64,000 bases of DNA from a virus (IMGVR_UViG_3300025865_000006:53071-117070), one strand, 5' to 3'; shown: positions 7,962 to 15,759, counted from the first letter of the stretch. Numbers and translations: made by a program. The notes: generated by a model from the letters alone, not told the origin.

Positions 7962-8130
7962 ACAACGGTCCTATATAAATACCATTACTCATCAACCAAT
8001 GAGCGTGTTTTCGCGCAATATGAAGATAAAACTCTTTGGATGGGCAATCCTCCCATTTATGGGGATACTCCTTAGTTGCACAGCCTTTATGTAAGATTAC
8101 CTGTGCATAGGTAATAAGATACGGAGTCAT
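7939..8130 (-). CDS. Hypothetical protein, 63 aa
   Basis: His- and Lys-rich with three cysteines (C18, C29, C57) and HIARKHAHW; possible metal site. Not recognised. Confidence 0.45.
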   Translation of the reverse strand: MTPYLITYAQVILHKGCATKEYPHKWEDCPSKEFYLHIARKHAHWLMSNGIYIGPLCDKHESR

Positions 8131-8300
8131 ATAATCTTCTTGAAGGAGCGACGAATATTGATAAACACTTTAAACTCAATGGCGAAGAGATACTTAGGTT
8201 TATGGGAAGGGGCAGTTTCCAGCACCTTAAATAGGAGCGGACCAAACCAAAGATAAGCTGCTCCAAAGGAGGGAGATTTTGTAACGTGTAGAGCAATCAT
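8127..8300 (-). CDS. Hypothetical protein, 57 aa
   Basis: Start chosen at ATG 8300, which overlaps the stop of the membrane protein upstream (ATGA), rather than a TTG 14 codons earlier. A hydrophobic middle (AAYLWFGPLLFKVL) and basic C-terminus suggest membrane association. Not recognised. Confidence 0.45.
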   Translation of the reverse strand: MIALHVTKSPSFGAAYLWFGPLLFKVLETAPSHKPKYLFAIEFKVFINIRRSFKKII

Positions 8301-8467
8301 TTTATATGCGGCCACGCCATGAGGGACATAATCACTCCCCAAAACGCCCCACTAATAAGGCAAAAAATTTCATATGGCATAAATGGGGGATGGAAAATCG
8401 CCCCTAATAGACCAACTATAGCTGGCCAAATAAGGAAAACTGCCACTCTCTTAATTGCTACTTTCAC
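8297..8467 (-). CDS. 56-aa two-helix membrane protein
   Basis: GTG at 8467 overlaps the previous TGA (GTGA) and TGA at 8297 overlaps the next ATG. After MKVAIKR come two hydrophobic helices (about residues 8-24 and 34-52) linked by FHPPFMPYE. The coupled overlaps at both ends support it. Function unknown. Confidence 0.6.
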   Translation of the reverse strand: MKVAIKRVAVFLIWPAIVGLLGAIFHPPFMPYEIFCLISGAFWGVIMSLMAWPHIK

Positions 8468-8763
8468 AGTTGCCCTGCCATTTCAAACTTACAGATACAA
8501 TGATCAAGACAGTTTCCACAATTAGTGCAGTGGTCACTGGTGTAGTAAGTAATATATGCCCTATTACAGTCATCGCACTGACCAACATACTCCATATCAT
8601 AATGCTCTTTATTGTCTCCATATTCATCGGAGACAAAGAGAATAGAGGCACCAGCATTCCTACTGGTTGCATCGTCAAGCATTCCCCATGCTTGCTTTGC
8701 AGCATCTAGACTGTTTTCTGCTTCCACAATAACAGACCACTCAACACAAAATGTAGTTTCCAT
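8464..8763 (-). CDS. Zinc-binding hypothetical protein, 99 aa
   Basis: The N-terminal half is a beta-alpha unit (CVEWSVIVEAENSLDAAKQAW), the C-terminal half a compact cysteine cluster (CDDC, CTNCGNC, CIC) able to bind one or two zinc ions. No family recognised. Confidence 0.55.
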   Translation of the reverse strand: METTFCVEWSVIVEAENSLDAAKQAWGMLDDATSRNAGASILFVSDEYGDNKEHYDMEYVGQCDDCNRAYITYYTSDHCTNCGNCLDHCICKFEMAGQL

Positions 8764-8978
8764 TAATCATCTTCCCCATTAAATTCTTCTGGACCAAAAT
8801 ACTCATCTAGATGCGTCTGGCAGAAAATCTCTTTCCTAAATTTCCCTCTTTTACAGTCCTTTTCCTCACATAGCGGTTCGTCACATCTACACGTACCATT
8901 AGCTCGGTAGTGGGACGGAAGAAGGATTACCATAGGGCATCTCATAATGTCTTTAATGTTAATAATCTTGATTTCCAT
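8763..8978 (-). CDS. Cys-rich hypothetical protein, 71 aa
   Basis: Five cysteines and two histidines in the middle (CRCDEP, CEEKDCKRG, CQTHLDEY) suggest zinc binding; acidic C-terminus. AAGGAG lies 6 nt upstream of the ATG. Not recognised. Confidence 0.55.
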   Translation of the reverse strand: MEIKIINIKDIMRCPMVILLPSHYRANGTCRCDEPLCEEKDCKRGKFRKEIFCQTHLDEYFGPEEFNGEDD

Positions 8979-9002
8979 TTTTTCTCCTTTTTGGGTAAAT
9001 AA

Positions 9003-9030
9003 AAAGGGCCGAAAACTCTTCCGGCCCTCT
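9003..9030 (-). terminator. Rho-independent terminator after the 9069-9638 gene
   Basis: On the minus strand a GC-rich stem (AGAGGGCCGG / CCGGCCCTTT core, 9005-9028) runs into TTTTTATTT. It separates the first leftward gene from the rest, so that gene probably gives an abundant short transcript. Confidence 0.8.
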
Positions 9031-9068
9031 TTACTTTGTAAGTGGGAATACCGTGGAATTGTTGGAAA

Positions 9069-9638
9069 TTACTGGTTGCCCATCGCTGCGTTAACCGCTG
9101 CACGAAGGCGAGAAAGAGCCTCAGGGTTAATTCCCTTAAGAGTAGTCTCATCGATATCGTCCAGACTATCGAGGCGGAAAATCTTCCGCTTGGGACCACG
9201 CTTTTTCAGGAGATTGCGATTAGCCTTATAATTGGCAACCGCATCCTTAAGATATGCGGGAGTCTTAGAGGTATTATCCTCAACAGACCCGCGCCAATAC
9301 TGGACCATGAGTGCCGTAATTGCAGCCACATCTGCAAAATCGGCAGGAGCCTCACCCTGCACCCAAAAGAGTGTAGGAATGAGTTCCAGACGCCGATTAT
9401 GCTTGCTGATATCCTCGACAATGGTATCCACATCGTACTGCGGATCACACGTCAGACTATCAACAAAAACACCCTCCGGCGTCACCCGGAAACTAGCACG
9501 CGCCCCAAACAGGTGATAAAGGCCCTGCCAAGCGGCAAGGATTGCACTACCCTTATCGGGACCGTAAAACTTGACCGGAGTACCATCAACCAAAGTCTCG
9601 GTATCGGTAGCCGGTGCGGGAGCAGTAGACCTAGCCAT
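9069..9638 (-). CDS. First gene of leftward operon, unknown, 189 aa
   Basis: Proline/alanine/threonine-rich N-terminus, an alpha/beta body (VKFYGPDKGSAILAAWQGLYHLF), then a basic KKRGPKRK patch (about 145-152) and a helical C-terminus. It is the first gene after the leftward promoter and has its own terminator, so it is probably strongly expressed early. The basic patch fits nucleic-acid binding, but I recognise no family. Confidence 0.6.
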   Translation of the reverse strand: MARSTAPAPATDTETLVDGTPVKFYGPDKGSAILAAWQGLYHLFGARASFRVTPEGVFVDSLTCDPQYDVDTIVEDISKHNRRLELIPTLFWVQGEAPADFADVAAITALMVQYWRGSVEDNTSKTPAYLKDAVANYKANRNLLKKRGPKRKIFRLDSLDDIDETTLKGINPEALSRLRAAVNAAMGNQ

Positions 9639-9841
9639 TGGAATAAATATCCTTTCTTTAGATATCTACTTCCAACTTTCCCACGGTATTCACTTGTTAA
9701 GTTTCGACGGCTATCGTAGCACTCGATATCTAGGAAGATCAACTCCTGAGTTTTGTAGATCGATACTTGTTTGTTTGATCGACCCTATTCACGAGAGCTA
9801 CTTTCTAGCGTTTTCGAGCCATCCCCGCCGCTGTAAGAGGT

Positions 9842-9870
9842 ACACTAGCACAACGGGTTATGAGCGTCAA
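9842..9870 (-). promoter_or_regulatory. Leftward promoter
   Basis: On the minus strand TTGACG (9865-9870), 17 bp, then an extended -10 TGC-TAGTGT (9842-9847). It faces the 189-aa gene about 200 bp downstream. Confidence 0.45.
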
Positions 9871-10157
9871 CATTTTCTTTCAAAGTAGCCTTTAGGCGTG
9901 GCTTATTTCCTAATTAGAGTTACGACGAACTTTCTGTTACCATTTGGTAGTTCATTTATGATTTTAGAGTATAAAACTTTCTGCTGTTACCCTGTGGAAA
10001 CTGGGAATAATTATAGGCTGTAAAAACATTTCTTTTTACCACTCATTTTTTCCCGTACAATAGCTCAGGCTTCTATTCCTATACTATTACGTATCACCTA
10101 AGCCTAGGCAAATTTACAGTCGAACTTTCCAGTCCACAACCTCCCTCGCGCGGGCGC

Positions 10158-10183
10158 ATAAACTGCTCCCGCGTGCAGTTTAT
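10158..10183. repeat. Hairpin in control region
   Basis: Perfect 9-bp stem ATAAACTGC / GCAGTTTAT with an 8-nt loop TCCCGCGT, between the two divergent promoters. No T-tract follows, so an operator or RNA structure is likelier than a terminator. Confidence 0.5.
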
Positions 10184-10253
10184 ATGGCACGCCGTTGTCA
10201 GTTCCCATTTCTAGGCAATTGTTGCGAACTACAAAACATCCCCCTATTGTCTA

Positions 10254-10281
10254 TTGACATGGCGGATATTTGTGGTATGAT
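10254..10281 (+). promoter_or_regulatory. Rightward early promoter
   Basis: TTGACA (10254-10259), 16 bp, TATGAT (10276-10281). It precedes the first rightward gene by 94 bp, leaving a long leader. Confidence 0.65.
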
Positions 10282-10374
10282 TCTCGTAGAGATTTGATCT
10301 GGTGGTATTGCAGCGTTTCTACGGCGGGAAAAGCCGGTCGGCCATAATGTTGAGAAAAAAGAAAGGGAATATAA

Positions 10375-10929
10375 ATGACACCGCAAGAAATGGCTGATTT
10401 GCTGAAAAACTATGGTACTCAGCAAAGGACTGTGGAAAAGCAAATTGTCCATCGGTTGTATAATGTTGTGATTAGGGACGGCAATCATAGCATTGTGGAA
10501 ATCGAAGAGTTGGTTTCTCTGCGAAAGGCCCGAGAAATCAAGAATGAGGCTCATGCAAACGGATGTACAGCCGATATTCTTGAAGATTGGACCATTGATT
10601 GCAATGATCGAGAAATCAATCCGAAGCCGATTATTTGCAGTCCTATTCCTGCACCACGGGTTACGGCAATGAATACGCCGAGAATTCCCGAAAAGAAAGG
10701 ACAACTTCGAACTCAGCAGAATATGGCTAAGGCTCAGGATAAGTTTTCTCGAAGCCATAAGAATGTGGAAAGCGAATTCCACATGTTTCGCATTGTGAAT
10801 AAGGTCTTAGAAATCGATATCCAAGATACTGAAGCGAAGATTGCTGAGTATCTGGATGGGCGCAAGGATATCAAGGACTTCAAGATCATCTATTGTGGAA
10901 TTGCAACTTCGTGGGGAGTGGATGCATAA
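10375..10929 (+). CDS. First gene of rightward block, unknown, 184 aa
   Basis: Polar helical N-terminus (MTPQEMADLLKNYGTQQRTVEKQIV), a proline/basic middle and a C-terminal DIKDFKIIYCG strand-like segment. AAAGGGA precedes the ATG. Position behind the early promoter suggests early expression; no family recognised. Confidence 0.6.
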   Translation: MTPQEMADLLKNYGTQQRTVEKQIVHRLYNVVIRDGNHSIVEIEELVSLRKAREIKNEAHANGCTADILEDWTIDCNDREINPKPIICSPIPAPRVTAMNTPRIPEKKGQLRTQQNMAKAQDKFSRSHKNVESEFHMFRIVNKVLEIDIQDTEAKIAEYLDGRKDIKDFKIIYCGIATSWGVDA

Positions 10930-11091
10930 ATGAAGATCAAAATCAACTGGGAAAAGACTGGACCGCATAGCGATCTATTTCCCCGCTCTTGGTGTCGAAT
11001 TGCATGTGGATCAACTTGCTTTACCAAAGGAATTGTCCAGAGGTTGATTGATGTTTCAAATAACTCTAAAACGTTGGATACGTTGGAGTGA
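10930..11091 (+). CDS. 53-aa hypothetical protein
   Basis: ATG at 10930 directly after the previous stop, TGA at 11091. Basic N-terminus, two cysteines in SWCRIACGSTC and a C-terminal helix. Overlaps the next gene by 41 bp. Not recognised. Confidence 0.45.
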   Translation: MKIKINWEKTGPHSDLFPRSWCRIACGSTCFTKGIVQRLIDVSNNSKTLDTLE

Positions 11092-11329
11092 CGACGAAAA
11101 TAATAATCTAGAATTCGTCGTCTGGACCGGAACAAGAAGGAAAGAAGCACGAGGACAGATAAAAGCTCATACTCACTCTATCAAGGAAATGATGGAAAAG
11201 CACGGATGGAGTGACGGACAACGATTTGATCCCGATAGAGGAATTCTTCAGTATTGGGATGATGAAGGTGTCTGGTTTGAGCAGACGTTTGAGATGAGTG
11301 AAGTAGATGGGAAAGAAGCAGCAGTGTGA
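11051..11329 (+). CDS. Hypothetical protein, 92 aa
   Basis: ATG at 11051. An alpha/beta protein with EFVVWTGTRRKE and HTHSIKEMMEKHGW. Not recognised. Confidence 0.5.
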   Translation: MFQITLKRWIRWSDDENNNLEFVVWTGTRRKEARGQIKAHTHSIKEMMEKHGWSDGQRFDPDRGILQYWDDEGVWFEQTFEMSEVDGKEAAV

Positions 11330-11450
11330 GCATGATTTCCAACATTGTAACACACAAGATACGGAATTCATCAAGTTTTTGAATGTTCCGAAACCTTGTT
11401 GTGAGCAGTGTTGGAAATGCTCCACCATCAAAAAGTGTACGGAACATTGA
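11307..11450 (+). CDS. 47-aa Cys-rich microprotein
   Basis: ATG at 11307, TGA at 11450. Seven cysteines (C7, C14, CCEQC around 31-35, C38, C44) plus histidines suggest a zinc ribbon. Ends directly at a 23-bp inverted repeat. Not recognised. Confidence 0.5.
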   Translation: MGKKQQCEHDFQHCNTQDTEFIKFLNVPKPCCEQCWKCSTIKKCTEH

Positions 11451-11527
11451 TCCAGCACTCAAAGTTGCAATCACCTATTTTAATTTACACTTTCATGTGT
11501 AGGTTGATTGCAACTTTGAGTGCTGGA
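11451..11527 (+). repeat. Long perfect inverted repeat, 23-bp arms
   Basis: Arms at 11451-11473 and 11505-11527 are exact reverse complements (starting TCCAGCACTCAAAG). The 31-nt loop extends the helix with CCTA/TAGG and holds a smaller ACAC/GTGT hairpin. The stem is far longer than a terminator needs and no T-run follows. Confidence 0.8.
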
Positions 11528-11548
11528 TTATTTCTATAGGAGAAAAGA

Positions 11549-11758
11549 ATGATTGACGAATACGAGGACGGATTGTACGTCGGAACACGAATAGTCTTTA
11601 CTCATCCTAATAAGGATATGCTTCGAAATCAAATCGGAGCATTTCTTTGTTTGTTTCTTATGGAAGCTACTGTGACAAGCAATGAGGGTCTTGATGCTCT
11701 AATCGAAACCAAAACAGATGAATTCCTGGCCATCCTAGAGGGAAAGAGAGCGTTTTAG
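11549..11758 (+). CDS. Hypothetical protein, 69 aa
   Basis: Acidic start, then a hydrophobic helix (IGAFLCLFLMEATV) inside an otherwise soluble sequence. AGGAG precedes the ATG. Not recognised. Confidence 0.5.
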   Translation: MIDEYEDGLYVGTRIVFTHPNKDMLRNQIGAFLCLFLMEATVTSNEGLDALIETKTDEFLAILEGKRAF

Positions 11759-11795
11759 ATGAGTCACTTTATCAATCTCGATTGGGTGTAACAAT

Positions 11796-12008
11796 ATGAA
11801 GATTTGCTCATATATGATAACTCCCTCAATGAGATGCACAAAGGAAGAGGATCATGTATATGATCCCACTAATGATAGCCATACCTCAATCGGTACTTGG
11901 TTGGAAGTAGTCGAGATAACCGAATATGCGATTGGGCAACTTCGTAGATTGGGGCGGGAGAATTCCGCTCAGTATTTGGAAAATCATCTGAGAAAGTTTG
12001 GATTGTAA
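11796..12008 (+). CDS. Hypothetical protein, 70 aa
   Basis: MKICSYMITPSMRCTKEEDHVY has the C-x-C-H spacing of a small zinc knuckle common in phage orphans; the C-terminal half is helical. Not recognised. Confidence 0.5.
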   Translation: MKICSYMITPSMRCTKEEDHVYDPTNDSHTSIGTWLEVVEITEYAIGQLRRLGRENSAQYLENHLRKFGL

Positions 12009-12010
12009 TA

Positions 12011-12097
12011 ATGGCTGAGTTTACGAGCATTTGGGCAGCAATTGTTTTGATTGCTGCTCTCTCTCTTGTTTGGTTGGACCTTCATAAGGATGGTTAG
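12011..12097 (+). CDS. 28-aa membrane microprotein
   Basis: ATG at 12011, TAG at 12097. One hydrophobic helix (residues 6-23) with a short charged tail LHKDG. The next gene's ATG overlaps its end. Function unknown. Confidence 0.45.
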   Translation: MAEFTSIWAAIVLIAALSLVWLDLHKDG

Positions 12098-12209
12098 ATT
12101 GTGGAGTGACTATGAATTCAACCTCTGTAAAGAGTGCGGAAACAAGTCGTATCACGAAAGGGGCCATTCGCATTGTCGTGATTGTTGTCTAAAGAGGATG
12201 GGAAAATGA
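12090..12209 (+). CDS. 39-aa zinc-ribbon microprotein
   Basis: ATG at 12090, TGA at 12209. CKEC and CRDCC knuckles with intervening histidines form a probable zinc site in a basic protein. Its stop overlaps the next ATG (ATGA). Confidence 0.5.
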   Translation: MVRLWSDYEFNLCKECGNKSYHERGHSHCRDCCLKRMGK

Positions 12210-12526
12210 CAGAGTATTGGGAAGACGTGATTCCTGATCCGAATGAGGATGGGGTAGAAGCGTACATGAGGTTTTGGAATAGCCTCCATGACTTCGAACC
12301 GGGTGAGCGTGATCAATATGGATCGCGTAAGTGCATTGCAAAGGTTTACCGGAAAGACGGTATTACTTATGTCTGCAATGGTGGATCGCATAGCACTTTG
12401 CACAATCCAATTGATGGTTGCTGCTTTTGTAGGCACGGAGTTTTTCTTCACACTTCATATGATATCCCTTGTGGAGCATGTGAAATGGGAGATATATACG
12501 AAGAGGATTTCGAAGAGGAACGATAA
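12206..12526 (+). CDS. Hypothetical Cys/His protein, 106 aa
   Basis: ATG at 12206 chosen from the ATGA overlap. Contains CNGGSHSTLH, CCFCRHG and CGAC, a likely zinc-binding centre, and an acidic tail. Not recognised. Confidence 0.5.
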   Translation: MTEYWEDVIPDPNEDGVEAYMRFWNSLHDFEPGERDQYGSRKCIAKVYRKDGITYVCNGGSHSTLHNPIDGCCFCRHGVFLHTSYDIPCGACEMGDIYEEDFEEER

Positions 12527-12783
12527 TGGGAGAAATTAAGAATAGAGATTACGTCACGATGAGTAACGAGGATTTGGAGGCTCTAGAGGTTAGAGCAAAT
12601 AAGGCTCTCAATGATTTGATGCAGCCAAAGATTGATTATGTCACCGAGAAGTCTGCAATTCTGCGAAAGCAGATGAATGGTCTTGGTGATATGGAATTCC
12701 TTGCTTTGTATACTGCTGTAATGCAGTCCAGAGAAGATCGACTGATTTCTCTCCGAATGCGTTTTCCGTTTTTGCCGAGGTAA
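12526..12783 (+). CDS. Helical hypothetical protein, 85 aa
   Basis: Nearly all helical, with heptad-like SNEDLEALEVRANKALNDLM, so a coiled coil is likely. TAATG overlap with the previous gene. Not recognised. Confidence 0.5.
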   Translation: MGEIKNRDYVTMSNEDLEALEVRANKALNDLMQPKIDYVTEKSAILRKQMNGLGDMEFLALYTAVMQSREDRLISLRMRFPFLPR

Positions 12784-12788
12784 GAAAG

Positions 12789-13076
12789 ATGAAATGTGAA
12801 TGTCCTGAGGTTGGGAATGCTTACGAAGATGATCGCCCTCTCTATGTGGAGGAAGAGTATAAGGCTATGAGCCATCTTCCTAATGAGTGCCCCGGCGATT
12901 ATGGAATGGAAAAGTGGAATAGGGACGGCCAAATTCTTTGGCTTTGTAGTTGTTGCTGCCTCCCCGGTGATACTTTTGTAAAGGAAGAAGAGACAGTTTT
13001 TGAGACTCTGCATAATCACTTCCCGTGGATCAATGCAAATGACGGTAGTGTAGACGAAGGGTTTTTCGATGCCTAA
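12789..13076 (+). CDS. Cys-rich hypothetical protein, 95 aa
   Basis: CEC at the N-terminus and CSCCC in the middle suggest metal binding; acidic throughout. Overlaps the next start by 8 bp. Not recognised. Confidence 0.5.
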   Translation: MKCECPEVGNAYEDDRPLYVEEEYKAMSHLPNECPGDYGMEKWNRDGQILWLCSCCCLPGDTFVKEEETVFETLHNHFPWINANDGSVDEGFFDA

Positions 13077-13458
13077 TCCGATTATCATTGATACCGTCTT
13101 CACTGGCGATGTGAATGACGATGAGGATGATCCTTGTAATTGGAAGAATGTGACAATTCCCTCTAAGTATGAAGTTTGTAGTACTTGCCAAGGTGAGGGA
13201 AAGTCAAGCACATATCTTGGTGCATATACTCAGTCCGATATGGACGAGATGAGCGAAGAGTTTATTGAAGACTACTTTGCCGGTTATTATGATAAGCCTT
13301 GCACCGAATGCAAAGGAAATCGCGTAATCCTAGTTCCTGATCGTGAGAATGCTGATCCTGATCTATTGAAGGAATGGGATAAGCGAGAGGAAGAGAATTA
13401 TCAGACTGAGCAGATGTATCGAATGGAGTTGGAGGCCGAATATGGTACTAACTACTAA
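13069..13458 (+). CDS. DnaJ-type zinc-finger-like protein, 129 aa
   Basis: Two knuckles, CSTCQGEGKS and CTECKGNRVI, resemble the CxxCxGxG repeats of the DnaJ zinc finger, separated by an acidic helix. Small proteins with this pair occur in many phages. It is likely a zinc protein; no J domain is present, so co-chaperone activity cannot be claimed. Confidence 0.6.
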   Translation: MPNPIIIDTVFTGDVNDDEDDPCNWKNVTIPSKYEVCSTCQGEGKSSTYLGAYTQSDMDEMSEEFIEDYFAGYYDKPCTECKGNRVILVPDRENADPDLLKEWDKREEENYQTEQMYRMELEAEYGTNY

Positions 13459-13678
13459 GCAAACAGAGTTGCGTATCAATCAGCTTGTAAAGAAGACTCT
13501 GCTAATAGAGCGAGCTAATAAGGGTTTGGGAACCTTCCAAGATATGACTCACCCTATTGCCCAGTTTCGTACAATGATGGTTGCCCATAATGATGTGGTG
13601 GGTGTCATCAATTCTCTAATTGACTACGTTGAGGTTTTGAAGCAGCGAGTCGAGGAACTGGAAAATGGGCGCGGATAA
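13442..13678 (+). CDS. Coiled-coil protein, 78 aa
   Basis: An N-terminal helix rich in K/E and a C-terminal VINSLIDYVEVLKQRVEELE heptad segment predict a coiled coil. Not recognised. Confidence 0.5.
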   Translation: MVLTTKQTELRINQLVKKTLLIERANKGLGTFQDMTHPIAQFRTMMVAHNDVVGVINSLIDYVEVLKQRVEELENGRG

Positions 13679-14021
13679 GGAAGTTTGTTGGTGGGGAACA
13701 TTCGATAATAGTCCCCGCGATCCCAAACACTTTGTCCAAGTCGATTGGATGAGGTTTATTCATGGTGTAAACAACCTGCTAACGAATGAGGAAAATCCCG
13801 AAGAGGATACAGATTATTCTGATATTGGTGGATTTGGTTCACCTAAACTTTTAGGGAGGAACATTTATGATCGAGTCCACAAGAAGTTGTGGGCCGGTTG
13901 TGAGCAATACCCTTCCTTTACAGTTTACACTGATAATGGGCGCAGGGAAGCATTCATTGAATGCTATGATCGAGAGATGGAAGAGATTGCAAGTCGCGTA
14001 TTTGGAGAGCTTCACCCATGA
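13665..14021 (+). CDS. Hypothetical protein, 118 aa
   Basis: CWWGTFDNSPRDPKHFVQVDW near the N-terminus and an acidic loop in the middle. Overlaps neighbours on both sides. Not recognised. Confidence 0.5.
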   Translation: MGADKEVCWWGTFDNSPRDPKHFVQVDWMRFIHGVNNLLTNEENPEEDTDYSDIGGFGSPKLLGRNIYDRVHKKLWAGCEQYPSFTVYTDNGRREAFIECYDREMEEIASRVFGELHP

Positions 14022-14161
14022 ACGTAGATATGTGGTTAAGCCTAATCGATAGGATCATGTGGTTCGTCCTAATTGTTTCTGCGTTTTTCCTTGTGGGTAT
14101 CGCAGCAGCGCGATTAGCACTATTTGTAGTTGATCTGCTGAAAGGTGCTCTGATATACTAA
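14018..14161 (+). CDS. 47-aa membrane microprotein
   Basis: ATG at 14018 (ATGA overlap), TAA at 14161. One long hydrophobic stretch (residues 14-40) with few charges forms one transmembrane helix or a hairpin. Function unknown. Confidence 0.5.
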   Translation: MNVDMWLSLIDRIMWFVLIVSAFFLVGIAAARLALFVVDLLKGALIY

Positions 14162-14172
14162 TATAGAGCCAT

Positions 14173-14246
14173 CAGGGGCTAGTTTATGAGGTAAAACACC
14201 GGGTTGTGGCCCCGAAAATGGAGTTCGAGTCTCCTTCCCCTGACCA
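14173..14246 (+). tRNA. tRNA-His (GTG)
   Basis: Cloverleaf: acceptor CAGGGGC/TCCCCTG (one mismatch at pair 7), D-stem GTTT/AAAC with GG in the loop, anticodon loop TTGTGGC giving GTG, T-loop TTCGAGT, encoded CCA. The discriminator is A and the base before position 1 is T, so the usual G-1:C73 identity pair of tRNA-His is absent. Confidence 0.8.
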
Positions 14247-14263
14247 ATTTAGAAAGGGATGGT

Positions 14264-14482
14264 ATGAAAAACAAAGTTGGAACAGGAATTCTCTTCCTAC
14301 TTATTGATGTGTTTTGGTGGGTGGGGGCAGTAACAAGCTTTTATCAGGGGTTGTTCGTGGAGCATAGCAGTGATCTTATCATTCTAAATGGCCTTCTTGG
14401 TGCAATGTTTCTTGTTGCAGCAAGTTGCCTTACATTCGTCATTGCCTACTTTGTTGGTGAAGGCTTCAAAGACGAGAGGTAA
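14264..14482 (+). CDS. Two-helix membrane protein, 72 aa
   Basis: ATG at 14264 chosen because the longer frame runs back into tRNA-His; AAAGGGATG precedes it. Hydrophobic helices at about residues 5-26 and 37-62. Function unknown. Confidence 0.55.
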   Translation: MKNKVGTGILFLLIDVFWWVGAVTSFYQGLFVEHSSDLIILNGLLGAMFLVAASCLTFVIAYFVGEGFKDER

Positions 14483-14485
14483 ATC

Positions 14486-14698
14486 GTGAGAAAACTTATA
14501 GTAGACGGAAAGGAGTATACCTATACTGTAGGTAAATCCTATGCGATTATCAAGTTTGAGGGCCTAAAGATCGCAACCATTCCCCTGTGTGATATAAAAG
14601 GTTCTTGGGATAACTTGGAACGTGGTCGATGGAAGAAGACCCGCGATGGAATGGTTTTTCCAAGTGAGATAGTGGAATACATTAGAGAAAGGAAGTAG
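14486..14698 (+). CDS. Hypothetical protein, 70 aa
   Basis: GTG start. A beta-rich small protein (RKLIVDGKEYTYTVGKSYAIIKF) ending in a helix. Not recognised. Confidence 0.5.
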   Translation: MRKLIVDGKEYTYTVGKSYAIIKFEGLKIATIPLCDIKGSWDNLERGRWKKTRDGMVFPSEIVEYIRERK

Positions 14699-14700
14699 AG

Positions 14701-14985
14701 ATGGGATGCTACATTGATCCCTTGGAAGGCACCAAGGAACAGTTTCTTATGAAGCATGGAAAGGAAGTGTATAAGAAGGACTTTTCTTGGGGGACTAGGC
14801 CCGAATTTTGCCTTCCGGTTGTTTTGGTGGATAACAGACAGTTTACGGCTGCCGGTGTTGCTTATTCTAAGAGAGAATTGGAAGCATTTACCGATCCAAC
14901 CGATCTTCGTCCGAAGCGATACTTTTATGTTGCTCTGGATGATCTAAAGGATGTTTCTCCAATCGAAGATTATCTGAAAGACTAG
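14701..14985 (+). CDS. Conserved phage orphan protein (MGCYI family)
   Basis: 94 residues starting MGCYIDPLEGTKEQFL with a PVVLVDNRQFTAAGVAYS core and a C-terminal YFYVALDDL strand. I know this layout from many phage genomes, always unassigned, usually near the IYVNYRRPKSKKEV family that follows here. Confidence 0.7.
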   Translation: MGCYIDPLEGTKEQFLMKHGKEVYKKDFSWGTRPEFCLPVVLVDNRQFTAAGVAYSKRELEAFTDPTDLRPKRYFYVALDDLKDVSPIEDYLKD

Positions 14986-14993
14986 GGAGTATA

Positions 14994-15239
14994 GTGCAAG
15001 GTATCTACGTCAATTATCGTCGGCCCAAGTCAAAGAAAGAGGTTGTTGCCGCAGTAAAGGCTAATCCAAGTAAGGTTAGTCTAGAGGCTACTTCACTTTT
15101 TGGCAATGAGTATGATGGACCTATTACCGAAATGCCTGTCGATAAGATGGTGTATGTTGTTGGTCCTGATCCATATACTGCGCGCAACTTTTATCTCAAT
15201 CTGACCCGAAAGGAAGATGGAACATTCAAGGTGGCCTAA
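14994..15239 (+). CDS. Conserved phage orphan protein (RRPKSKKEV family)
   Basis: 81 residues with a GTG start; IYVNYRRPKSKKEV, VSLEATSLFGNEYDG and a VYVVGPDPY strand are the hallmarks of a widespread phage orphan family of unknown role. Confidence 0.7.
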   Translation: MQGIYVNYRRPKSKKEVVAAVKANPSKVSLEATSLFGNEYDGPITEMPVDKMVYVVGPDPYTARNFYLNLTRKEDGTFKVA

Positions 15240-15391
15240 TGCATGAATGCAAACTGATCAGCGTATGCGGTGAAATGCTTTGTGGCATGTGCTTTGCAGA
15301 GAAGATGGAGACTGAAAAACTGATTGCTCCAAAGCGTCCACCAATTGAGATGGTTATGATCCATAAGGTAGTTATGAGGAAAGTGAAATGA
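15239..15391 (+). CDS. 50-aa Cys/Met-rich microprotein
   Basis: ATG at 15239 (TAATG overlap), TGA at 15391 overlapping the next ATG. C4, C10 and CGMC (15-18) with H2 suggest a small zinc site, then a basic tail. Not recognised. Confidence 0.5.
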   Translation: MHECKLISVCGEMLCGMCFAEKMETEKLIAPKRPPIEMVMIHKVVMRKVK

Positions 15392-15759
15392 GCGATTGTC
15401 GGCACTGGTATCATGAATCGATTGACGATGTTGAGCATTGCAAGGATTGCAACGTCATTCTCGATGTGAAGCCTTTTTGGGAAGGCAAAATCACCATCGG
15501 AAAGTTGGAACATCTGTACGAAATTGAAGGTGAAGACTTTGATTTCAAGGCCCTGATTGAAGATCAGGTTGGGACAACGGTTGAAATTGATACTGTTAGG
15601 ATTATGGACGGTCCAAATTATTGGGATCGTCCATACTTGGTGGTATTCACTGTTGGTAGGGCTAGGTTGACGGCAACAGTATCGGTAGCTAAGTCCGATC
15701 ATTATGTTCCTACGGATCAGTTTTATACTCCCGCAGTTGAAGAGGAAGTGACTCAGTAA
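15388..15759 (+). CDS. Hypothetical protein with N-terminal zinc knuckle, 123 aa
   Basis: C4, H6, H17, CKDC (18-21) form a likely zinc knuckle; the rest is a beta-rich domain. Last gene before the structured-RNA locus. Not recognised. Confidence 0.5.
   Translation: MSDCRHWYHESIDDVEHCKDCNVILDVKPFWEGKITIGKLEHLYEIEGEDFDFKALIEDQVGTTVEIDTVRIMDGPNYWDRPYLVVFTVGRARLTATVSVAKSDHYVPTDQFYTPAVEEEVTQ

Larger units (their letters stand above)
9639..10374. promoter_or_regulatory. Divergent 0.74-kb control region
   Basis: No ORF fits here. It separates the leftward and rightward blocks and holds a leftward promoter (9842-9870), a rightward promoter (10254-10281), two CTGTTACC octamers (9934-9941, 9984-9991) and a 9-bp dyad (10158-10183). 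The strand switch makes it a plausible transcription and possibly replication start region; I see no iteron array. Confidence 0.6.

Noticed and set aside
10198-10782. Minus-strand ORF across the rightward promoter
   Set aside because: It would cross the promoter and run opposite the first rightward gene; no start signal, low-complexity translation.
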